Below are positions 7,020 through 12,529 of a stretch of 12,616 nucleotides of DNA, piece by piece. A model generated the notes under the pieces. The model had not been told where the DNA came from and did no database searches. It saw only the letters and a program-made list of their open reading frames with translations. A program made the translations under genes and the position numbers. The stretch is from the NCBI GenBank assembly GCA_021159265.1, contig JAGGSD010000227.1, forward strand, positions 1 through 12,616. The letters are read 5' to 3'. Source of the stretch: Syntrophobacterales bacterium (lineage in GTDB: Bacteria > Desulfobacterota > Syntrophia > Syntrophales > UBA6807). The number at the start of each line of letters is the position of its first letter. Position 1 is the first letter of the stretch.

Positions 7020-7493
7020 CTACAGGGCGATTATTCCTGTTCTGTTGATTTCTTTGATACCCAGTGGTTTAAGATAATTTATGACCGTTTCAGTCTTGTC
7101 TTTGTCACCCACAACTTCGAGGATACAATAATTCGATTTCATAAAGATAATACTGCACCCAAACATATCGATGGCACGCGTAATCTCTGGTTTCTGTTCC
7201 TCGTCCATATTTATCCCGATGAGTACCAATTCTCTTTCAATTGATTCCGAAGACATAAGTTCCGTGACTTCAATAACGTCTACCAGTTTGTCCAGTTGCT
7301 TTTTGGTTTTTTCAGTAAAATCGAAATTTGCCCTGCTGACCAATGTTATCCTTGAAATTTCCGGATCTGCCGTTTCTGCTACGCAAAGACTCTTTATGTT
7401 ATACCCAAGTCTGCCGAACACTCCGGAAACACGTGATAATACCCCAGGCTTATTACTGACTAAAATTGAAATAATATGTTTTTCACCATTCAT
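7020..7493 (-). CDS. ilvN: Acetolactate synthase small (regulatory) subunit
   Basis: The 157-residue regulatory subunit of acetohydroxyacid synthase, which activates the catalytic subunit and mediates valine feedback inhibition. The N-terminal ACT domain (about 5-80) is clear: ISILVSNKPGVLSRVSGVFG then RLGYNIKSL, followed by SRITLV. The C-terminal half (EIxRAIDMFG, ILEVVGD, INRTGIIAL) matches the IlvN/IlvH C-terminal domain, and the length is normal for the short class. The start is ATG at 7493 with AAAGG about 10 bases upstream. The gene lies 108 bp downstream of ilvB on the same strand, so the two form an ilvBN operon. No ilvC follows; the next gene is the convergent mntP. Confidence 0.96.
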   Translation of the reverse strand: MNGEKHIISILVSNKPGVLSRVSGVFGRLGYNIKSLCVAETADPEISRITLVSRANFDFTEKTKKQLDKLVDVIEVTELMSSESIERELVLIGINMDEEQKPEITRAIDMFGCSIIFMKSNYCILEVVGDKDKTETVINYLKPLGIKEINRTGIIAL

Positions 7494-7601
7494 CTTTAAA
7501 ATACCTTTCTATATGTAATATAATGAAGATTTCAGAAGCCGGCAGTCGGAAGTCGTAGCTCAGACGAACATTATAATCCATCCTGACCACTGTTCTCTTT
7601 A

Positions 7602-9275
7602 TCATTCCGGCTTTCCGTAAATCATTTCCATGTTTGACCGGCCCGGTGGTATGATTGGAAAAACATAATCTTCCGGATCGACCATTACTTCCAACAGATA
7701 AGGCCCATCAGTTTTGGACATCTGCTCAATACCCGCTTCTGGTTTCTCGACAGAAATTCTATCTGCGGAAATGCCGAATCCCCTTGCCACAGCAACCATG
7801 TCAACACCGTTGCCCAGTTCGATATTACTGAAACGGGAACCATAGAACAGATCCTGCATCTGGCGTAACATTCCCAGATGGCCGTTATTAAACACGACTA
7901 TCTTTACCGGGATTTTATAATAATTGATTGTTGCAAGTTCCTGGATGTTCATGTAAAAACCACCGTCTCCGGCAAATGCCACGACTTCACGATCCGGAGT
8001 TCCTGTTTTCGCACCTATGGCCGCGGGGAGGCTGAATCCCATGGTACCCAAGCCTCCACTTGTAACTAAACCGCGCGGAATCCTGGTTTTCCAGGAACGG
8101 ACAGTCCATATCTGGTTTAAACCAACATCGGTAACTGCAGTTGTCGCTTCCGGCATGGCCTCCTGAACCATACCGATGAATCTGCCCGGCTGACCACATC
8201 CGTTGAAAGGAATTTCCCTTTCAAGATTTTGTTTTTCTGTGTGTATTCTATTTAACCACGCGGTTCTGCTTTTCTTTTTTACTAATGGAAGAAGATTGGT
8301 CAGGATTTCTCGGATCTCCCCGATTAGTGGTATATCTGTTTTAATATTTTTACCTATAGATGTGGGATCTATATCAATCTGGGCGATGGTGGCAAGTGGA
8401 GCAAATTCATCAACATCTGAGGTACTGCGGTCGCTGAATCGAGTTCCTGCCGCGAGAATAAAATCTGATTGATGTGTGATGCGGTTTGCCGCTTCAAACC
8501 CGTGTGTGCCTATGAAACCAAGGTTATAACCATTTGAGGTGTGTACGGATCCAATACCCATCATTGTGCTAACGAAGGGGATTTGACCTTTCTCAACAAG
8601 CTCGGTCATCTCGATGCATGCATTACCCAGTTTTACGCCCCCGCCTATAATAATGACCGGCCTTTCCGCTCGATTTAATGCCATGGCGATTTTTTCCAGT
8701 TGCTCATGATCTTTTTTGATACCGTTATTTTGTTTCATTGGCGGTCGAATATCTCTTTCTTCTCTGTCCCTGCACTTTGCAGCCAGAACATCTTTAGGAA
8801 GATCTACGAGTACAGGTCCAGGCCTTCCACTTTTCGCCAGTTCAAATGCCTGTTTTATGGTGGATCTCATGTCTTTTTCATTTCTCACAAGAAAACTGTG
8901 CTTTGTAATAGGCATTGTGATACCGATTACATCGGTTTCCTGAAACGCGTCACTTCCCAGAAAGCTGGTGGGCACCTGTCCGGTAAGGGCAATCAGGGGT
9001 GTAGAATCCATGAAAGCCGTTGCTATCCCGGTCACAAGATTGGTGGCTCCGGGACCTGAAGTTGAAAGGCAAACCCCCACCTTGCCTGTAACCCTGGCAT
9101 AGCCGTCCGCGGCATGGGCGGCTGCCTGTTCATGCCTCATCAGGTAATGCCGTATCGGGTTTGTAAGCAGACCATCATTAACGGGTAGAGTATTAGCGCC
9201 CGGGTATCCGAAGATGATCTCCACGCCTTCCTCTTCCAAAGTTTGTAAAAGTATTTCAGCGCCTGTCTTTTCCAT
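7602..9275 (-). CDS. ilvB: Acetolactate synthase large (catalytic) subunit
   Basis: A 557-residue thiamine diphosphate and FAD enzyme that makes acetolactate (valine, leucine) or acetohydroxybutyrate (isoleucine). Visible features are the catalytic Glu in RHEQAAAHAADGYAR (E49), STSGPGATNLVTGI, GQVPTSFLGSDAFQETD (99-115), an FAD-domain GGGVKLGN (211-218), the ThDP/Mg motif beginning GDGGF (436-440) and ending at NN (463-464), and the C-terminal IPPG. Met473 in LRQMQDLFY occupies the position of the conserved Trp (QWQ/QWE) that favours 2-ketobutyrate and contacts sulfonylureas. E. coli IlvB also lacks that Trp, as I recall it. ATG at 9275 follows a near-perfect GGGAGGA. The gene is preceded by a leader peptide and tandem terminators, so it is probably controlled by attenuation. 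Confidence 0.97.
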   Translation of the reverse strand: MEKTGAEILLQTLEEEGVEIIFGYPGANTLPVNDGLLTNPIRHYLMRHEQAAAHAADGYARVTGKVGVCLSTSGPGATNLVTGIATAFMDSTPLIALTGQVPTSFLGSDAFQETDVIGITMPITKHSFLVRNEKDMRSTIKQAFELAKSGRPGPVLVDLPKDVLAAKCRDREERDIRPPMKQNNGIKKDHEQLEKIAMALNRAERPVIIIGGGVKLGNACIEMTELVEKGQIPFVSTMMGIGSVHTSNGYNLGFIGTHGFEAANRITHQSDFILAAGTRFSDRSTSDVDEFAPLATIAQIDIDPTSIGKNIKTDIPLIGEIREILTNLLPLVKKKSRTAWLNRIHTEKQNLEREIPFNGCGQPGRFIGMVQEAMPEATTAVTDVGLNQIWTVRSWKTRIPRGLVTSGGLGTMGFSLPAAIGAKTGTPDREVVAFAGDGGFYMNIQELATINYYKIPVKIVVFNNGHLGMLRQMQDLFYGSRFSNIELGNGVDMVAVARGFGISADRISVEKPEAGIEQMSKTDGPYLLEVMVDPEDYVFPIIPPGRSNMEMIYGKPE

Positions 9276-9310
9276 TTTCTTCCTCCCTAAATTTTGTTTG
9301 TATTAAAATA

Positions 9311-9441
9311 GATGTACTCGTAAAAAGTCACAAAAACACTCTTTTGTCATTCTGAGCGATAGCGAAGAATTTGATATCATTGAGATTCTTTGTCGCTCTG
9401 CTCCTCAGAATGACACGGCCTGGACTTTTTACGGGTCCATC
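9311..9441. repeat. 131-bp palindromic mobile-type repeat in the ilvB leader
   Basis: The outer 20 bases, 9311-9330 and the complement of 9422-9441, match at 17 of 20 positions (core CGTAAAAAGTC). The inner TGTCATTCTGAG (9345-9356) is perfectly complementary to CTCAGAATGACA (9404-9415), and GAGCGA...AGAAT further in pairs with ATTCTTTGTCGCTC. Almost the whole element can fold into one long hairpin. It has no coding capacity and is related to the repeat at 1-96. It lies between the attenuator and the ilvB Shine-Dalgarno, so it would be transcribed as part of the ilvB leader RNA. Confidence 0.8.
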
Positions 9442-9446
9442 AAAAT

Positions 9447-9482
9447 AAAAAAGCCGCAAACTCTCACGAGATGCGGCTTTTT
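9447..9482 (-). terminator. Second attenuator terminator of ilvB (segments 3:4)
   Basis: On the minus strand AAAAAGCCGCA (9482-9472) pairs with TGCGGCTTTTT (9458-9448) over 11 bp. A CTC/GAG pair lies inside the loop, and a T-rich tail follows. Being symmetrical in A/T runs it could also act on the plus strand. Segment 3 is perfectly complementary over 10 bases to the 3' arm of the first terminator. Confidence 0.75.
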
Positions 9483-9488
9483 AAGCAC

Positions 9489-9520
9489 AAAAAAGCCGCG
9501 GGCTTCAGGGGCCCGCGGCT
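9489..9520 (-). terminator. First attenuator terminator of ilvB (segments 1:2)
   Basis: On the minus strand AGCCGCGGGC (9520-9511) pairs perfectly with GCCCGCGGCT (9503-9494) around a 7-nt loop. It is followed by T6 (9494-9489). It begins 18 nt after the leader-peptide stop codon and is a textbook rho-independent terminator. Its 3' arm GCGGCTTTTT (9499-9490) can pair instead with AAAAAGCCGC (9482-9473). Confidence 0.85.
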
Positions 9521-9538
9521 CGTCTTCCATTTAATTTG

Positions 9539-9640
9539 TCAGAATGGCAGAGCAGCAGTCCCCATAGCTACCGCTACGACTACGTTTACAACGCTAACCA
9601 ATACGACTGCTAACCTGCTTTTCCTGAACTGTTGAATCAT
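9539..9640 (-). CDS. Valine-rich leader peptide of ilvBN (ivbL-like)
   Basis: A 33-residue ORF between a promoter and tandem terminators upstream of ilvB. It starts MIQQFRKSRL. Residues 12-24 then contain nine valines (12, 13, 15, 17, 18, 20, 21, 22, 24; five GTA, two GTC, two GTT) plus Leu14. The stop is TGA at 9541-9539. AAGGA (minus strand, 9651-9647) lies six bases before the ATG. Translation past the valine codons would report valyl-tRNA supply to the transcription complex, as for E. coli ivbL. That is inferred from position and composition; the sequence is not otherwise recognisably homologous to ivbL. A 14-nt arm at 9618-9605 can pair with 9560-9547 (13 of 14 positions including two G-U pairs), bracketing the valine codons. 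An alternative reading is a small hydrophobic membrane peptide. Confidence 0.82.
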   Translation of the reverse strand: MIQQFRKSRLAVVLVSVVNVVVAVAMGTAALPF

Positions 9641-9651
9641 TTATAATCCTT

Positions 9652-9699
9652 CCGTATCAAAGCTACGGTTTACTCTATATAATAAATCTATTTTGTCAA
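9652..9699 (-). promoter_or_regulatory. ilvB promoter and 5' leader hairpin
   Basis: On the minus strand a perfect TTGACA (9699-9694) is followed after 16 bp by TAGAGT (9677-9672, 4/6). Transcription would start near 9665, about 25 nt before the leader-peptide ATG. CCGTA (9668-9664) pairs with TACGG (9656-9652), ending at the leader-peptide Shine-Dalgarno, so the 5' end may be capped by a small hairpin. The total leader to the ilvB ATG would be about 390 nt. Confidence 0.6.
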
Positions 9700-9714
9700 G
9701 CTAAAAAATTCCTT

Positions 9715-9792
9715 TGTCAGAATGTAAACCCGGACAGGCTTACCTTCACTGGATTTTGAACTTGGCGCGTCTGCCAATTCCACCACTCCGAC
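9715..9792 (-). pseudogene. Decayed tRNA-Leu(CAA)
   Basis: The 5' half reads as tRNA-Leu: acceptor GTCGGAG, TG, a D-arm GTGGAATTGGCAGACGC and an anticodon loop TTCAAAA (anticodon CAA). The anticodon stem CCAAG/TCCAG has only one Watson-Crick and one G-U pair. The variable arm is a short AGG-TAAG-CCT, and no proper T-arm follows. TTCTGAC (9722-9716) can close the acceptor stem (with two G-U pairs) but gives only about 78 nt, short for a class II tRNA. No CCA is encoded. I conclude it is a relic rather than a working tRNA. The damaged 3' half includes GTAAGCC/GGTTTAC, a small palindrome resembling a repeat seen at 11068-11087. Confidence 0.6.
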
Positions 9793-9811
9793 ACCAAAAA
9801 AACCATGGGAT

Positions 9812-9840
9812 TTTATATTTACACGCCTCTCTATTCTCAA
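9812..9840 (-). promoter_or_regulatory. Promoter of the tRNA-Leu relic
   Basis: On the minus strand TTGAGA (9840-9835) and TATAAA (9817-9812), each 5/6 to consensus, are spaced by exactly 17 bp. Transcription would start near 9805, about a dozen bases before the tRNA-like sequence, and could read on into the ilvB leader. A well-kept promoter on a degenerate tRNA suggests recent decay or a retained role in ilvB expression. Confidence 0.55.
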
Positions 9841-9871
9841 GGAAAATCATTCTTGGAAATAGAAAGACGAG

Positions 9872-9886
9872 GCCTTTGCAAAAGGC
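9872..9886 (-). terminator. Weak hairpin after the csgG-like gene
   Basis: GCCTTT (9872-9877) and AAAGGC (9881-9886) form a 6-bp stem with a 3-nt loop, about 40 nt past the stop of the csgG-like gene. The following minus-strand sequence is only moderately T-rich (CTCGTCTTTCTATTTCC), so its strength as a terminator is doubtful. Confidence 0.35.
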
Positions 9887-9925
9887 TCACTTTGATGAGA
9901 TGCTCCTCGCGAATTTCAGGACGGG

Positions 9926-10726
9926 TTAATATTTCATATATTCTTTCGGCGTGTTCTCCGATATATACTTCACCGCATTATATATACAGGTTCTTATCGC
10001 TTTCTCCATGGGGGTTTTGGCAAAACCGCTCAGGCCGCCCGCCATACCGGCAGCTCCACCGAATCCTCCCAGAAAGCCTCCGAGGTTTACATCTTTGGCT
10101 ACACCTTCGACACGAGTGGCCGCCAGCACTTCCGATGTGTGAGTATCTACTATACGTATATCCATAGCCATTGATGATTTTTTGAAAGCGCCCTTGATAC
10201 CGCCAAAGATGGCACCTGCCGTACCCAGAAGACCACCGCCCCCCAGGCCCCCTCCGGCGCCTGATGTGGCAGGATCCCATCCTGTTATAGCTCCCATAAT
10301 GAGAAGATCAGCGCCCTTTATGCCCCCCTTTTGTATGCCGCTCTTGCCGGTATAACCCTGTTTGGTTAGAGACATTTCCTGTTTAAGCGCGCTAAGATTC
10401 TGACGCTCCAGCACGCGGTACCTCTTGCTTTGCACCATAGCAGTGGTCAGCATATCCCTCAGACCCGTACTGTATCCGCTATGTTCAGAATGAGAAATGG
10501 ATATGCCTTGTCCAAACCCCGAGATCCGGGTTGTACTTCCACTTCCTCCAACTTTCCATTCAAAATTAGCAACCGCTACTTTCGCCTTAGGCCCGTTGTA
10601 CGGGGGAAGCTGCATCTCCTCCCCGGTGTCAGTCTTGGCAGTAGGTTTAACAAGGTTTTCCATACATCCAGCAGTCATTAGAACCAATAGAGCAAACAAA
10701 CCTAACGTCCATATTTTTTTATTCAT
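9926..10726 (-). CDS. CsgG-family outer-membrane lipoprotein
   Basis: A 266-residue protein with a short basic N-terminus, a hydrophobic segment and a lipobox LMTAGC ending at Cys21, so it is exported and lipidated. The body fits the CsgG family: KAKVAVANFEWK (start of the domain), MLTTAMVQSKRYRVLERQNL, ADLLIMGAITGWD, a glycine-rich segment (about 155-180) at the place expected for the membrane-inserting hairpin, then MAMDIRIVDTHTSEVL and a second glycine-rich stretch. CsgG proper is the pore through which curli subunits are secreted. No curli subunit or other csg gene is adjacent, so its substrate is unknown. ATG at 10726 was chosen with GGGAGG eight bases upstream; an in-frame TTG one codon earlier is less likely. 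Confidence 0.85.
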   Translation of the reverse strand: MNKKIWTLGLFALLVLMTAGCMENLVKPTAKTDTGEEMQLPPYNGPKAKVAVANFEWKVGGSGSTTRISGFGQGISISHSEHSGYSTGLRDMLTTAMVQSKRYRVLERQNLSALKQEMSLTKQGYTGKSGIQKGGIKGADLLIMGAITGWDPATSGAGGGLGGGGLLGTAGAIFGGIKGAFKKSSMAMDIRIVDTHTSEVLAATRVEGVAKDVNLGGFLGGFGGAAGMAGGLSGFAKTPMEKAIRTCIYNAVKYISENTPKEYMKY

Positions 10727-10740
10727 CAAACTTACCTCCC

Positions 10741-11087
10741 CTAACCCAGATAAACTGGAAATTCGAAATACGAAGCACTAAATACGAAACAAATCCTAAT
10801 TTCTAATATTCAAATGTTCAAAACATCAACGCCACAGAAGTGGCATTAACTTTATTGTAAAAAGTTTAACTCTTTCCCGTTTAGATATTTGTATTTTTGT
10901 CATTCGATATTGTTTCGAGTTTCGATATTCGATATTCGGATTTAAGTTTTGCAAGGACTTATCAGCCATAATGAAATTCTCTTGCCATTTTTGCAAGAAT
11001 ATTACAACTAAGTGCTTAATGTTCTCCACATCTGAGCACAAATTTTTCTTCACCAGATTCCAATAACCTAACCCGGACAAGCCGGAA
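10741..11087. repeat. Repeat-filled gap upstream of the csgG-like gene
   Basis: This 451-bp gap between genes holds no credible gene. CTAACCCAGATAAACTGGAA (10741-10760) and CTAACCCGGACAAGCCGGAA (11068-11087) are 16/20 identical direct repeats at its ends. Between them is an AT-rich imperfect inverted repeat, with CGAAACAA at 10785-10792 facing TTGTTTCG at 10910-10917, and TTCGATA repeated around 10903-10938. Two small hairpins are also present: GCCAC-AGAA-GTGGC (10831-10844) and CTTGC/GCAAG (10981-10997). An 89-codon minus-strand ORF here translates the repeat itself and is not a gene. Confidence 0.6.
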
Positions 11088-11098
11088 CCAAACAAAAT

Positions 11099-11119
11099 GT
11101 GTTTTTATCACAAAAACAC
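11099..11119 (-). terminator. Hairpin downstream of the M24 peptidase gene
   Basis: GTGTTTTT (11099-11106) pairs with AAAAACAC (11112-11119) over eight bases around a 5-nt loop, about 60 nt past the peptidase stop codon. On the minus strand it is followed by ATTTTGTTT, so weak termination is plausible. The stem is GC-poor. Confidence 0.4.
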
Positions 11120-11177
11120 GAAAAAGAAAATTTAATTTCGCGCTTTCTTTTTCCTTCGCCAAGCCTTCGGTGTAAGC

Positions 11178-12380
11178 TCATACTTCGTGTAGATTCCGGG
11201 GAGTTATTGTTAATATCTCAGCCCCTCTGGAGGTAATCAAAATGGTGTCTTCCAGCTTTACGACTTCACCGGCAGATTTCCACATTTCAAGTTCAAGTGT
11301 TATCACATTTCCTTCTTTTAAAACTTCTCGATTATTTTTGTGAAGTAATGGTGGTTCGTTCAGCTCAAGCCCCACCCCATGTCCGATAAAAGACACTTTT
11401 TGGGGAGATCCGCCCAGCCGCATAAAATAGTCTTTAACCTTTAGCTCAGCAGCGAATTCCATCGCCAGGTTATAGACATGGTCGCACCTGAGCCCGGGTT
11501 TCAAGAACAGAATGATCCGATCGGCTATCTCCTTCATTCCTTCATAAATCGATTTACAGCCTTCAGGGGACTTTCCAACTACATATGTTCGGCTCTGGTC
11601 AGAATGATACCCATGATAGTAGGTGGCGAAGTCTACAACAATCATCTCCCCCCTTTGTATTTTCTTCAATGAAGCCCCAAGGGGAATGGACGAACTCAAC
11701 CCTACACCGGTTATAGATTGTACTTTACCCGCAATTTTCGATAAATTTGCGCCGGATGCGACGATCCCGCGGCCCATAAAAAAATCGAACTGACGAATAA
11801 AATATTGTCCCTCGTCTCCTGCCCGCCTGTGCGCATCCTCTATTTCCGAGGATAGCTCCAATTCAGTCATGCCTTCGCGCAACACATCCAAAATCCTGAG
11901 ATGTCCCTGATGAACAATACGACAAGCCTCGCGTATATTCTCTACCTCTCCGGCATCTTTAACCTTTCTTTGTTCCAGGATCAGGTTGGATATATCAGTG
12001 ATTTCAAACCCGGCAAAAAGTTTCGATACTTCAAAATACAAAATGGTTGGAATTATATCTAATTCTAATCCTAAAACGCCACTGCCTTTCCCCCATGTTT
12101 TCAACATTTCACTTACATCTTCGTAGCCTCTACCTAAACCCAGATTTTCAGGATCAAACCACGTTTCTCTTCTCACGAATTCCAAACCTCTGGTTACTAC
12201 TAAATGATAATTCTCTGGCGTAATAAGCAGGATTGATGGTTGTGTTGTGCCGGCAAAGTAATAGATAGATTTAGAATAGCTGAGCAAAATGACATCGACG
12301 CCAGTATTTGACATTTGTTTCTGGAGGGAGATCATTCTCTTAGGAAAAATTTGATTTTCCCATGTAAACATTTTACTCAT
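11178..12380 (-). CDS. M24 family metallopeptidase (Xaa-Pro aminopeptidase-like)
   Basis: A 400-residue, two-domain protein of the pita-bread fold. The N-terminal creatinase-like domain covers about 1-140 and the catalytic domain about 145-395. All five metal ligands of the family are visible: D250 (VVDFA), D261 (YHSDQSRT), H334 (IGHGVGLEL), E363 (VITLELE) and E377 (VKLEDT). The motif after His is GHGVGLELNEPP, with Asn341 where Xaa-Pro aminopeptidases usually have a second His (VHEPP). That fits a divergent M24B enzyme, so proline-specific cleavage cannot be assumed. No signal peptide is present, so the protein is probably cytosolic. ATG at 12380 is preceded by AGGAAGG nine bases upstream. 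It lies about 150 bp downstream of a possible regulator fragment on the same strand. Confidence 0.9.
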   Translation of the reverse strand: MSKMFTWENQIFPKRMISLQKQMSNTGVDVILLSYSKSIYYFAGTTQPSILLITPENYHLVVTRGLEFVRRETWFDPENLGLGRGYEDVSEMLKTWGKGSGVLGLELDIIPTILYFEVSKLFAGFEITDISNLILEQRKVKDAGEVENIREACRIVHQGHLRILDVLREGMTELELSSEIEDAHRRAGDEGQYFIRQFDFFMGRGIVASGANLSKIAGKVQSITGVGLSSSIPLGASLKKIQRGEMIVVDFATYYHGYHSDQSRTYVVGKSPEGCKSIYEGMKEIADRIILFLKPGLRCDHVYNLAMEFAAELKVKDYFMRLGGSPQKVSFIGHGVGLELNEPPLLHKNNREVLKEGNVITLELEMWKSAGEVVKLEDTILITSRGAEILTITPRNLHEV

Positions 12381-12529
12381 TCATGAATTCCTTCCTGAAA
12401 TGGAAAAATAAGGTGGTATCAGTTAGACTTTGGTTTGAATTTTTATTTTCTGTCAGTGAAGCGTTGTGTTGGGAAAAAATGTTTGTCGTGCAACGGTACC
12501 GTGAATCTGAGTAATTACTCTTTCTCTTT
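12381..12529. other. Gap upstream of the M24 peptidase
   Basis: About 150 bp between the possible ArsR fragment and the peptidase start. It contains the AGGAAGG Shine-Dalgarno of the peptidase. I see no promoter pair with normal spacing and no strong terminator, so the two genes could be co-transcribed. Confidence 0.35.

Noticed and set aside
6873..7244. 123-codon plus-strand ORF over the mntP terminator and ilvN
   Set aside because: It runs antisense through ilvN and across the terminator hairpin, with no family resemblance. It is a shadow frame.
9951..10142. Plus-strand proline-rich ORFs opposite the csgG-like gene
   Set aside because: They are the antisense of the glycine-rich segment of a clear lipoprotein gene. 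Proline-rich shadows of glycine codons are expected.
10826..11095. 89-codon minus-strand ORF between the csgG-like and peptidase genes
   Set aside because: Its translation runs through the AT-rich CGAAA/TTCGATA inverted repeat, giving the NPNIEYRNSKQYR-type sequence such repeats produce. It has no recognisable domain and no good ribosome binding site.
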